Positions 1 to 10,482 of a stretch of DNA of 64,000 nt are shown piece after piece. This stretch comes from Phocoena phocoena (taxonomy: Eukaryota > Chordata > Mammalia > Artiodactyla > Phocoenidae): positions 62,001-126,000 of the forward strand of contig NW_027077404.1 in the NCBI RefSeq assembly GCF_963924675.1, written 5' to 3'. Position numbers and translations under genes: made by a program. The notes beneath the pieces were generated by a model. It had not been told where the DNA came from, did not search any database, and was given only the letters and a program-made list of their open reading frames with translations. Position 1 is the stretch's first letter, and each line of letters begins with the position of its first letter.

Positions 1-648
1 GGTCCTATAGCTTACGGAAATTAAAATCAAAAACAGACAGCCACCCCAATATTTGGGACGGCTGTGTTCACAAGAAGCTCGTCTACAGTAACAGGTAAAT
101 ATCCCAGAAAGCAAAATATGGATAAAGAAGTTGTGGCACGTACGTACAATGCAATATCACTCAGCAATGAAATCTGTGTCATCAGGCCCGTAGCGGCATA
201 GTGAGTGGATGCAGGTACGGTGATTCTACGTGAACTACGTCACACAGAAAAAGAAACATCATAAGATATCACTAATACACGGAATGTAAACTTGACTACA
301 CATGAACTGAATTACAAAACAGAACAGGGTCTCAAATTTAGAAAACCAACTAGTGCTTGCTTATGGGGAAAGGTGCGTTGGGGTGCTTCATAAAACCAGA
401 GACTGAAATTAGCACAGATAACTTTCCATAAGCCAAATATGTAATAGACAAGACCTACTCCTTGCTCAACGAAATGGACCCAACACCACATATTCAACGC
501 CTAGGAATATACCTGACTAGGAAGAATCTTAAAACCCATGGATATATATGTCTCCGTAAGAGAATCAAGCGTGTGTACAGTGGCATAAACGCAGCAGTGA
601 AAATCCGATAAATCCCATTATCAAAATAAATTTCAAAAAAAAATCATA
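1..648 (+). mobile_element. L1 3' end: ORF2 end, 3' UTR and A-rich tail (left part cut by window edge)
   Basis: Bases 119-166 still read in frame as WIKKLWHVRTMQYHSA, close to the carboxyl end of L1 ORF2 protein just before its stop. The following actcagcaatgaaatct has lost about ten bases relative to L1. Bases 310-600 follow the laurasiatherian L1 3' UTR in order: acaaaacagaacagg, tggggaaaggtg, acaagacctactcc, aagaatctt, atatatatgtct and gtgtaca. The segment ends in an A-rich tract at 631-650, as expected for a poly(A) tail. It is heavily mutated, with stops and indels, and non-functional. The same segment occupies the first 648 bases of every unit. Confidence 0.85.
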
Positions 649-993
649 AAGACAGTGAAATAGAGAGCAATTCTTAAATAATTCACTCAGGGCATGTGAT
701 GCAACCGGGATTTAACACATCTACACCCAGAGCTGGTTGAGACATAAGGCTGGACACTTCAGGCTGATAGCATTGGTGAGTTTCGGTGAGCAAATGCAGA
801 CCCTTTGAAGTCATACTGCATGGTACCCATTCCATGGGTCCCAACTCTCCAGGTTCAAGGGATTCTTCCTCCAGCTAAAACATGCATGGGAAACCAAGAG
901 TACCGTCCACCATGCGATTGGGAAATGATTTAAAATGCATCTCAGTTTTCGTATCCTGGTCCACGGGTTCACCATTCCAGATGCTTTACTAAC

Positions 994-1013
994 ACTCTCC
1001 CCGCTTGGAGAGT
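994..1013. other. Short inverted repeat, 7-bp stem, 6-base loop (example)
   Basis: actctcc and ggagagt flank ccgctt. Type A units keep the full stem. Type B units read gtctccctgcttggagag, which shortens it to about 5 bp. No T-tract follows and the setting is eukaryotic, so it is not called a terminator. Confidence 0.6.
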
Positions 1014-1032
1014 CAGTGCTTTTAACCTCCTC

Positions 1033-1062
1033 TTTGGCACAGCTTGCAATTTCTGTGCAAAA
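1033..1062. other. Imperfect hairpin gcacag/ctgtgc with 10-base loop (example)
   Basis: A 6-bp stem (gcacag with ctgtgc) extends through one mismatch to ttt/aaa. It is kept in both A and B units; B has gcaagatg on the right, which removes part of the outer stem. No function is proposed. Confidence 0.5.
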
Positions 1063-1299
1063 TGAACAGGAATAGGGAGAACCAATGAGAGACTAGCTGT
1101 AGGTGTCTGCACGGGCAAATGTAACGCTCATTTCCCACCAGGAAGAGGAATTAACCAAAGGCTCAGCGTGCCCTGCCGGAAACAGATTAGGGCCTGAAGC
1201 AATCCTGCGGTTTTGTGCCCAGCTCACAAGAAAGCGAGTTGAAGAAAGGAGCTCAGGGGCACTGTAATTCACAAACCTGCAGAGTTATAAATGACAGCT

Positions 1300-1433
1300 A
1301 TCCTCCAAAAATATATTGAAGTAAGCCTGCGAAGGGGAGTTGAAAGCGGGGCAGAATTTCAGGAAAACGATTGCAGGGGGTAGACTGGAATTGCCCTGAA
1401 AGCATAGGAAAAGAGGCAGAACGTCGACAATGA
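1300..1433 (+). mobile_element. L1 ORF2 fragment upstream of the palindrome
   Basis: Around 1345-1375, gggcagaatttcaggaaaac lines up with the L1 ORF2 stretch gggcagaagacctaaatagac. Around 1380-1430, gtagactggaattgcc and gcataggaaaagaggcag line up with L1 gaagacatacagatggcc and gcacatgaaaagatgctc. Left of about 1345 the match fades; ctccaaaaatatattgaag at 1303-1321 may correspond to L1 tccaaaatatataaagaac. The left limit is therefore uncertain. The fragment is collinear with the L1 sequence right of the palindrome, so the palindrome is an insertion into L1. It is present in every unit. Confidence 0.65.
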
Positions 1434-1438
1434 TGCAC

Positions 1439-1510
1439 TTGGCCAAAAAGGGCGTATGCGTTTTTTCCTGAATATATTCAGGAAAAAACGCATACGCCCT
1501 TTTTGGCCAA
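1439..1510. mobile_element. 72-bp perfect palindrome, mariner-like foldback element, unit 1
   Basis: Two 36-base arms with no spacer, centred on cctgaatatattcagg, beginning ttggccaaaaagggcg and ending cgccctttttggccaa. The arm resembles the terminal inverted repeat of the cetartiodactyl mariner family (ttggccaaaaagttcg, then cgt and a gtttttcc block), as in an ~80-bp MITE made of two abutting ends. Right of it, ccaagca resembles the mariner end cccaata; the left extension has decayed. It interrupts L1 ORF2 sequence that continues on both sides. The palindrome is certain; the mariner origin is recognised from memory. Confidence 0.8.
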
Positions 1511-1519
1511 CCAAGCAAG

Positions 1520-2398
1520 CCTGTAAATGAAATCTGCACTACAATGAAGTCTCACTGCCCCCCTGGCAAAAGGGCCATCTGAAAAAAGTGTAAAATCCAG
1601 AAAGGTAGGACAGGATATGGAGAACAGGGAGCCTTGTTATGCTGATTGGCAGGATGTAAATTGCCAGCAGCCACCCTGGAGAAGTGTATGGTGTTTCCTG
1701 AAACACGAAAGAAACAAAGCAACACAGCCTATGGCACTTCCACTTATGGTCCTATAGCTTACGGAAATTAACATCAAAAACAGACAGCCACCCCAATATT
1801 TGAGACGGCTGTGTTCACAAGAAGCTCGTCTACAGTATCAGGTAAATATCCCAGAAAGCAAAAAATGGATAAAGAACTTGTGGCACGTACGTACAATGCA
1901 ATATCACTCAGCAATGAAATCTGTGTCATCAGGCCCATAGCGGCATAGTGAGTGGATGCAGGTACGGTGATTCTACGTGAACTACGTCACACAGAAAAAG
2001 AAACATCATAAGATATCACTAATACACGGAATGTAAACTTGACTACACATGAACTGAATTACAAAACAGAACAGGGCCTCAAATTTAGAAAACCAACTAG
2101 TGCTTGCTTATGGGGAAAGGTGCGTTGGGGTGCTTCATAAAACCAGAGACTGAAATTAGCACAGATAACTTTCCATAAGCCAAATATGTAATAGACAAGA
2201 CCTACTCCTTGCTCAACGAAATGGACCCAACACCACATATTCAACGCCTAGGAATATACCTGACTAGGAAGAATCTTAAAACCCATGGATATATATGTCT
2301 CCGTAAGAGAATCAAGCGTGTGTACAGTGGCATAAACGCAGCAGTGAAAATCCGATAAATCCCATTATCAAAATAAATTTCAAAAAAAAATCATAAAG
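1520..2398 (+). mobile_element. L1 ORF2 3' part through 3' UTR and A-rich tail, crossing the unit boundary (example)
   Basis: Directly right of the palindrome, actacaatgaagtctcac, gggccatctgaaaaaagtg, atatggagaacagggagcc, ggcaggatgtaaattgcc and gaagtgtatggtgtttcctg follow the L1 ORF2 order (actacaatgaggtatcac, tggccatcattaaaaagtc, gtgtggagaaaaggg, ggtgggaatgtaaattgg, gaacagtatggaggttcc). The match continues without a break through the arbitrary boundary at 1748 to the A-rich tail near 2380-2398. The true inserted L1 fragment thus spans two neighbouring units as numbered here. The same arrangement repeats at every boundary in the window. Confidence 0.85.
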
Positions 2399-3494
2399 AC
2401 AGTGAAATAGAGAGCAATTCTTAAATAATTCACTCAGGGCATGTGATGCAACCGGGATTTAACACATCTACACCCAGAGCTGGTTGAGACATAAGGCTGG
2501 ACACTTCAGGCTGATAGCATTGGTGAGTTTCGGTGAGCAAATGCAGACCCTTTGAAGTCATACTGCATGGTACCCATTCCATGGGTCCCAACTCTCCAGG
2601 TTCAAGGGATTCTTCCTCCAGCTAAAACATGCATGGGAAACCAAGAGTACCGTCCACCATGCGATTGGGAAATGATTTAAAATGCATCTCAGTTTTCGTA
2701 TCCTGGTCCACGGGTTCACCATTCCAGATGCTTTACTAACACTCTCCCCGCTTGGAGAGTCAGTGCTTTTAACCTCCTCTTTGGCACAGCTTGCAATTTC
2801 TGTGCAAAATGAACAGGAATAGGGAGAACCAATGAGAGACTAGCTGTAGGTGTCTGCACGGGCAAATGTAACGCTCATTTCCCACCAGGAAGAGGAATTA
2901 ACCAAAGGCTCAGCGTGCCCTGCCGGAAACAGATTAGGGCCTGAAGCAATCCTGCGGTTTTGTGCCCAGCTCACAAGAAAGCGAGTTGAAGAAAGGAGCT
3001 CAGGGGCACTGTAATTCACAAACCTGCAGAGTTATAAATGACAGCTATCCTCCAAAAATATATTGAAGTAAGCCTGCGAAGGGGAGTTGAAAGCGGGGCA
3101 GAATTTCAGGAAAACGATTGCAGGGGGTAGACTGGAATTGCCCTGAAAGCATAGGAAAAGAGGCAGAACGTCGACAATGATGCACTTGGCCAAAAAGGGC
3201 GTATGCGTTTTTTCCTGAATATATTCAGGAAAAAACGCATACGCCCTTTTTGGCCAACCAAGCAAGCCTGTAAATGAAATCTGCACTACAATGAAGTCTC
3301 ACTGCCCCCCTGGCAAAAGGGCCATCTGAAAAAAGTGTAAAATCCAGAAAGGTAGGACAGGATATGGAGAACAGGGAGCCTTGTTATGCTGATTGGCAGG
3401 ATGTAAATTGCCAGCAGCCACCCTGGAGAAGTGTATGGTGTTTCCTGAAACACGAAAGAAACAAAGCAACACAGCCTATGGCACTTCCACTTAT
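1748..3494 (+). repeat. Satellite unit 2 (B beginning, A remainder)
   Basis: The beginning is type B (tttgagacgg, agtatcagg, cccatagc), then it switches to A by cactaatac near 2019. It has attaacatc near its start and gggcctcaa, both shared with unit 3. The right part is near-identical to unit 1. Confidence 0.97.
3186..3257. mobile_element. Palindrome, unit 2, perfect
   Basis: Identical to the unit 1 palindrome; all 36 pairs match. Confidence 0.8.
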
Positions 3495-5241
3495 GGTCCT
3501 ATAGCTTACGGAAATTAACATCAAAAACAGACAGCCACCCCAATATTTGAGACGGCTGTGTTCACAAGAAGCTCGTCTACAGTATCAGGTAAATATCCCA
3601 GAAAGCAAAAAATGGATAAAGAACTTGTGGCACGTACGTACAATGCAATATCACTCAGCAATGAAATCTGTGTCATCAGGCCCATAGCGGCATAGTGAGT
3701 GGATGCAGGTACGGTGATTCTACGTGAACTACGTCACACAGAAAAAGAAACATCATAAGATATCACTAATACACGGAATGTAAACTTGACTACACATGAA
3801 CTGAATTACAAAACAGAACAGGGCCTCAAATTTAGAAAACCAACTAGTGCTTGCTTATGGGGAAAGGTGCGTTGGGGTGCTGCATAAAACCAGAGACTGA
3901 AATTAGCACAGATAACTTTCCATAAGCCCAATATGTAATAGACAAGACCTACTCCTTGCTCAACGAAATGGACCCAACACCACATATTCAACGCCTAGGA
4001 ATATACCTGACTAGGAAGAATCTTAAAACCCATGGATATATATGTCTCCGTAAGAGAATCAAGCGTGTGTACAGTGGCATAAACGCAGCAGTGAAAATCC
4101 GATAAATCCCATTATCAAAATAAATTTCAAAAAAAAATCATAAAGACAGTGAAATAGAGAGCAATTCTTAAATAATTCACTCAGGGCATGTGATGCAACC
4201 GGGATTTAACACATCTACACCCAGAGCTGGTTGAGACATAAGGCTGGACACTTCAGGCTGATAGCATTGGTGAGTTTCGGTGAGCAAATGCAGACCCTTT
4301 GAAGTCATACTGCATGGTACCCATTCCATGGGTCCCAACTCTCCAGGTTCAAGGGATTCTTCCTCCAGCTAAAACATGCATGGGAAACCAAGAGTACCGT
4401 CCACCATGCGATTGGGAAATGATTTAAAATGCATCTCAGTTTTCGTATCCTGGTCCACGGGTTCACCATTCCAGATGCTTTACTAACACTCTCCCCGCTT
4501 GGAGAGTCAGTGCTTTTAACCTCCTCTTTGGCACAGCTTGCAATTTCTGTGCAAAATGAACAGGAATAGGGAGAACCAATGAGAGACTAGCTGTAGGTGT
4601 CTGCACGGGCAAATGTAACGCTCATTTCCCACCAGGAAGAGGAATTAACCAAAGGCTCAGCGTGCCCTGCCGGAAACAGATTAGGGCCTGAAGCAATCCT
4701 GCGGTTTTGTGCCCAGCTCACAAGAAAGCGAGTTGAAGAAAGGAGCTCAGGGGCACTGTAATTCACAAACCTGCAGAGTTATAAATGACAGCTATCCTCC
4801 AAAAATATATTGAAGTAAGCCTGCGAAGGGGAGTTGAAAGCGGGGCAGAATTTCAGGAAAACGATTGCAGGGGGTAGACTGGAATTGCCCTGAAAGCATA
4901 GGAAAAGAGGCAGAACGTCGACAATGATGCACTTGGCCAAAAAGGGCGTATGCGTTTTTTCCTGAATATATTCAGGAAAAAACGCATACGCCCTTTTTGG
5001 CCAACCAAGCAAGCCTGTAAATGAAATCTGCACTACAATGAAGTCTCACTGCCCCCCTGGCAAAAGGGCCATCTGAAAAAAGTGTAAAATCCAGAAAGGT
5101 AGGACAGGATATGGAGAACAGGGAGCCTTGTTATGCTGATTGGCAGGATGTAAATTGCCAGCAGCCACCCTGGAGAAGTGTATGGTGTTTCCTGAAACAC
5201 GAAAGAAACAAAGCAACACAGCCTATGGCACTTCCACTTAT
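3495..5241 (+). repeat. Satellite unit 3 (B/A mosaic)
   Basis: B beginning, A-type cactaatac and aacagaacagg, then B-type gctgcat and gcccaat, then A again with the copy 1-3 private sites. At least three switches between versions are visible, which points to short conversion tracts. Confidence 0.97.
4933..5004. mobile_element. Palindrome, unit 3, perfect
   Basis: All 36 pairs match. Confidence 0.8.
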
Positions 5242-6988
5242 GGTCCTATAGCTTACGGAAATTAACATCAAAAACAGACAGCCACCCCAATATTTGAGAC
5301 GGCTGTGTTCACAAGAAGCTCGTCTACAGTATCAGGTAAATATCCCAGAAAGCAAAAAATGGATAAAGAACTTGTGGCACGTACGTACAATGCAATATCA
5401 CTCAGCAATGAAATCTGTGTCATCAGGCCCATAGCGGCATAGTGAGTGGATGCAGGTACGGTGATTCTACGTGAACTACGTCACACAGAAAAAGAAACAT
5501 CATAAGATATCACGAATACACGGAATGTAAACTTGACTACACATGAACTGAATTACAAAATAGAAAAGGGTCTCAAATTTAGAAAACCAACTAGTGCTTG
5601 CTTATGGGGAAAGGTGCGTTGGGGTGCTGCATAAAACCAGAGACTGAAATTAGCACAGATAACTTTCCATAAGCCCAATATGTAATAGACAAGACCTACT
5701 CCTTGCTCAACGAAATGGACCCAACACCACATATTCAACGCCTAGGAATATACCTGACTAGGAAGAATCTTAAAACCCATGGATATATATGTCTCCGTAA
5801 GAGAATCAAGGGTGTGTACAGCGGCCGAAAGGCAGCAGTGAAAATCCGATAAATCCCATTATCAAAATAAATTTCGAAAACAAAACACAAAGACAGTGAA
5901 ATAGAGAGCAATTCTTAAATAATTCACTCAGGGCATGTGATGCAACCGGGATTGACCACATCTACACCCAGAGCTGGTTGAGACATAAGGCTGGACACTT
6001 CAGGCTGATAGCATTGGTGAGTTTAGGTGAGCAAATGCACACCCTTTGAAGTCATACTGTATGGTACCTATTCCATGGGTCCCAACTCTTCAGGTTCAAG
6101 GGATTCTTCCTCCAGCTAAAACATGCATGTGAAACCCACAGTATGGTCCACCGTGTTATGGGGAAATGATTTAAAATGCATCTCAGTTTTCGTATCCTGG
6201 TCCTCGGGTTCACCATTCCAGATGATTTACTAACAGTCTCCCTGCTTGGAGAGTCAGTGCCTTTAACCTCCTGTTTGGCACAGCTTGCAATTTCTGTGCA
6301 AGATGAACAGGAATAGGGAGAACCAATGAGAGACTAGCTGTAGGTGTCTGCACGGGCAAATGTAACGCTCATTTCCCACCAGGAAGAGGAATTTACCAAA
6401 GGCTCAGCATGCCCTGCCCGAAACAGATTAGGGCCTGAAGCAATCCTGCGGTTTTGTGCCCAGTTCACAAGAAAGCGAGTTGAAGAAAGGAGCTCAGGGG
6501 CACTGTAATTCACAAACCTGCAGAGTTATAAATGACAGCTATCCTCCAAAAATATATTGAAGTAAGCCTGCGAAGGGGACTTGAAAGCGGGGCAGAATTT
6601 CTGGAAAACGATTGCAGGGGGTAGACTGGAATTGCCCTGAAAGCATAGGAAAAGAGGCAGAACGTCGACAATGATGCACTTGGCCAAAAAGGGCGTATGC
6701 GTTTTTTCCTGAATATATTCAGGAAAAAACGCATACGCCCTTTTTGGCCAACCAAGCAAGCCTGTAAAGGAAATCTGCACTACAATGAAGTCTCACTGCC
6801 CCCCGGGCAAGAGGGCCATCTGAAAAAAGTGTAAAATCCAGAAAGGTAGGACAGGATATGGAGAACAGGGAGCCTTGTTATGCTGATTGGCAGGATGTAA
6901 ATTGCCAGCAGCCAGCCTGGAGAAGTGTATGGTGTTTCCTGAAACACATAAGAAACAAAGCAACACAGTCTATGGCACTTCCACTTAT
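5242..6988 (+). repeat. Satellite unit 4 (type B)
   Basis: Type B from start to end apart from A-like gcgttgg. It retains attaacatc from the copy 2-3 group. Its tail (cacataag, cagtctatgg) is the B tail that precedes A beginnings. It has atttctgg where most units have atttcagg, shared with units 5 and 8. Confidence 0.97.
6680..6751. mobile_element. Palindrome, unit 4, perfect
   Basis: All 36 pairs match, although the unit is type B. A and B units therefore share one palindrome sequence. Confidence 0.8.
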
Positions 6989-8735
6989 GGTCCTATAGCT
7001 TACGGAAATTAAAATCAAAAACAGACAGCCACCCCAATATTTGGGACGGCTGTGTTCACAAGAAGCTCGTCTACAGTAACAGGTAAATATCCCAGAAAGC
7101 AAAATATGGATAAAGAAGTTGTGGCACGTACGTACAATGCAATATCACTCAGCAATGAAATCTGTGTCATCAGGCCCGTAGCGGCATAGTGAGTGGATGC
7201 AGGTACGGTGATTCTACGTAAACTACGTCACACAGAAAAAGAAACATCATAAGATATCACTAATACACGGAATGTAAACTTGACTACACATGAACTGAAT
7301 TACAAAACAGAACAGGGTCTCAAATTTAGAAAACCAACTAGTGCTTGCTTATGGGGAAAGGTGCCTTGGGGTGCTTCATAAAACCAGAGACTGAAATTAG
7401 CACAGATAACTTTCCATAAGCCAAATATGTAATAGAGAAGACCTACTCCTTGCTCAACGAAATGGACCCAACACCACATATTCAACGCCTAGGAATATAC
7501 CTGACTAGGAAGAATCTTAAAACCCATGGATATATATGTCTCCGTAAGAGAATCAAGGGTGTGTACAGCGGCCGAAAGGCAGCAGTGAAAATCCGATAAA
7601 TCCCATTATCAAAATAAATTTCGAAAACAAAACACAAAGACAGTGAAATAGAGAGCAATTCTTAAATAATTCACTCAGGGCATGTGATGCAACCGGGATT
7701 GACCACATCTACACCCAGAGCTGGTTGAGACATAAGGCTGGACACTTCAGGCTGATAGCATTGGTGAGTTTAGGTGAGCAAATGCACACCCTTTGAAGTC
7801 ATACTGTATGGTACCTATTCCATGGGTCCCAACTCTTCAGGTTCAAGGGATTCTTCCTCCAGCTAAAACATGAATGTGAAACCCACAGTATGGTCCACCG
7901 TGTTATGGGGAAATGATTTAAAATGCATCTCAGTTTTCGTATCCTGGTCCTCGGGTTCACCATTCCAGATGATTTACTAACAGTCTCCCTGCTTGGAGAG
8001 TCAGTGCCTTTAACCTCCTGTTTGGCACAGCTTGCAATTTCTGTGCAAGATGAACAGGAATAGGGAGAACCAATGAGAGACTAGCTGTAGGTGTCTGCAC
8101 GGGCAAATGTAACGCTCATTTCCCACCAGGAAGAGGAATTTACCAAAGGCTCAGCATGCCCTGCCCGAAACAGATTAGGGCCTGAAGCAATCCTGCGGTT
8201 TTGTGCCCAGATCACAAGAAAGCGAGTTGAAGAAAGGAGCTCAGGGGCACTGTAATTCACAAACCTGCAGAGTTATAAATGACAGCTATCCTCCAAAAAT
8301 ATATTGAAGTAAGCCTGCGAAGGGGACTTGAAAGCGGGGCAGAATTTCTGGAAAACGATTGCAGGGGGTAGACTGGAATTGGCCTGAAAGCATAGGAAAA
8401 GAGGCAGAACGTCGATAATGATGGACTTGGCCAAAAAGGGCGTATGCGTTTTTTCCTGAATATATTCAGGAAAAAACGCATACGCCCTTTTTGGCCAACC
8501 AAGCAAGCCTGTAAAGGAAATCTGCACTACAATGAAGTCTCACTGCCCCCCGGGCAAGAGGGCCATCTGAAAAAAGTGTAAAATCCAGAAAGGTAGGACA
8601 GGATATGGAGAACAGGGAGCCTTGTTATGCTGATTGGCAGGATGTAAATTGCCAGCAGCCAGCCTGGAGAAGTGTATGGTGTTTCCTGAAACACATAAGA
8701 AACAAAGCAACACAGTCTATGGCACTTCCACTTAT
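6989..8735 (+). repeat. Satellite unit 5 (A left, B right hybrid)
   Basis: Type A to about 7440 and type B from tcaagggtg near 7555. It shares aatagagaag, ccagatcac, atttctgg and gatggactt with unit 8, three units away. A private change, ctacgtaaact, lies near 7217. Confidence 0.97.
8427..8498. mobile_element. Palindrome, unit 5, perfect
   Basis: All 36 pairs match; the left flank is changed (gatggactt). Confidence 0.8.
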
Positions 8736-10482
8736 GGTCCTATAGCTTACGGAAATTAAAATCAAAAACAGACAGCCACCCCAATATTTGGGACGGCTGT
8801 GTTCACAAGAAGCTCGTCTACAGTAACAGGTAAATATCCCAGAAAGCAAAATATGGATAAAGAAGTTGTGGCACGTACGTACAATGCAATATCACTCAGC
8901 AATGAAATCTGTGTCATCAGGCCCGTAGCGGCATAGTGAGTGGATGCAGGTACGGTGATTCTACGTGAACTACGTCACACAGAAAAAGAAACATCATAAG
9001 ATATCACTAATACACGGAATGTAAACTTGACTACACATGAACTGAATTACAAAACAGAACAGGGTCTCAAATTTAGAAAACCAACTAGTGCTTGCTTATG
9101 GGGAAAGGTGCGTTGGGGTGCTTCATAAAACCAGAGACTGAAATTAGCACAGATAACTTTCCATAAGCCAAATATGTAATAGAGAAGACCTACTCCTTGC
9201 TCAACGAAATGGACCCAACACCACATATTCAACGCCTAGGAATATACCTGACTAGGAAGAATCTTAAAACCCATGGATATATATGTCTCCGTAAGAGAAT
9301 CAAGCGTGTGTACAGCGGCATAAACGCAGCAGTGAAAATCCGATAAATCCCATTATCAAAATAAATTTCAAAAAAAAATCATAAAGACAGTGAAATAGAG
9401 AGCAATTCTTAAATAATTCACTCAGGGCATGTGATGCAACCGGGATTTAACACATCTACACCCAGAGCTGGTTGAGACATAAGGCTGGACACTTCAGGCT
9501 GATAGCATTGGTGAGTTTCGGTGAGCAAATGCAGACCCTTTGAAGTCATACTGCATGGTACCCATTCCATGGGTCCCAACTCTCCAGGTTCAAGGGATTC
9601 TTCCTCCAGCTAAAACATGCATGGGAAACCAAGAGTATCGTCCACCATGTGATTGGGAAATGATTTAAAATGCATCTCAGTTTTCGTATCCTGGTCCTCG
9701 GGTTCACCATTCCAGATGCTTTACTAACACTCTCCCCGCTTGGAGAGTCAGTGCCTTTAACCTCCTCTTTGGCACAGCTTGCAATTTCTGTGCAAAATGA
9801 ACAGGAATAGGGAGAACCAATGAGAGACTAGCTGTAGGTGTCTGCACGGGCAAATGTAACGCTCATTGCCCACCAGGAAGAGGAATTAAACAAAGGCTCA
9901 GTGTGCCCTGCTGGAAACAGATTAGGGCCTGAAGCAATCCTGCGGTTTTGTGCCCAGCTCACAAGAAAGCGAGTTGAAGAAAGGAGCTCAGGGGCACTGT
10001 AATTCACAAACCTGCAGAGTTATAAATGACAGCTTTCCTCCAAAAATATATTGAAGTAAGCCTGCGAAGCGGACTTGAAAGCGGGGCAGAATTTCAGGAA
10101 AACGATTGCAGGGGGTAGACTGGAATTGCCCTGAAAGCATAGGAAAAGAGGCAGAACGTCGACAATGATGCACTTGGCCAAAAAGGGCGTATGCGTTTTT
10201 TCCTGAATATATTCAGGAAAAAACGCATACGCCCTTTTTGGCCAACCAAGCAAGCCTGTAAATGAAATCTGCACTACAATGAAGTCTCACTGCCCCCCGG
10301 GCAAAAGGGCCATCTGAAAAAAGTGTAAAATCCAGAAAGGTAGGACAGGATATGGAGAACAGGGAGCCTTGTTATGCTGATTGGCAGGATGTAAATTGCC
10401 AGCAGCCACCCTGGAGAAGTGTATGGTGTTTCCTGAAACACGAAAGAAACAAAGCAACACAGCCTATGGCACTTCCACTTAT
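8736..10482 (+). repeat. Satellite unit 6 (type A)
   Basis: Type A with the aatagagaag change of units 5 and 8. Its right part has the A sub-version with aattaaacaaagg, gtgtgccctgctgg and cagctttcctcc, also seen in units 14, 16, 20, 22, 24 and 28. Confidence 0.97.
10174..10245. mobile_element. Palindrome, unit 6, perfect
   Basis: All 36 pairs match. Confidence 0.8.

Larger units (their letters stand above)
649..1290. other. Unrecognised 640-bp part of the unit, no gene seen (example from copy 1)
   Basis: I recognise no transposon, RNA or protein here. On the + strand it holds a CCAAT motif at 1082-1086 and TATAAA at 1286-1291, about 200 bp apart, which is too far for an ordinary promoter. 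There are two short hairpins (994-1013 and 1033-1062). It could be the remnant of an LTR or unique host sequence co-amplified with the L1. Each unit has the equivalent segment, and it carries many of the sites that separate types A and B. Confidence 0.5.
1..1747 (+). repeat. Satellite unit 1 (type A)
   Basis: Type A throughout. It carries private sites shared only with units 2 and 3: taccgtccaccatgcgattg, gtccacggg and gtgctttta. Its tail (cacgaaag, cagcctatgg) is the kind normally followed by a type B beginning, as happens here. Confidence 0.97.

Noticed and set aside
136..147. Alternating purine-pyrimidine run gcacgtacgtac as a Z-DNA site
   Set aside because: It is only 12 bases and rich in TA steps, which disfavour Z-DNA.
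853..870. ggttcaaggg as an RNA polymerase III B box, suggesting a SINE
   Set aside because: It lacks the conserved B-box spacing, and no A box or tRNA-like sequence lies upstream. It does not resemble the cetacean tRNA-derived SINE.
948..967. Possible CENP-B box (ttcg ... cggg)
   Set aside because: The two halves are 12 bases apart; the box needs 7 with an A in the middle. I found no correct match on either strand, so there is no motif support for centromere function.
1187..1193. ttaggg as telomere repeat
   Set aside because: It is a single hexamer per unit within attagggcctg, not tandem.
1082..1291. CCAAT and TATAAA as a promoter
   Set aside because: The 200-bp spacing is wrong for an ordinary core promoter, and both motifs are common by chance. 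They are noted in the segment description only.
1285..1539. 84-codon minus-strand frame repeated in nearly every unit, with 61-, 74-, 81- and 85-codon companions
   Set aside because: They lie antisense to L1 remnants and across the palindrome, have no recognisable domain, and recur only because the DNA recurs. Private changes alter residues and frame ends freely, as gaatttcaaaatag does by extending one frame from 61 to 85 codons.
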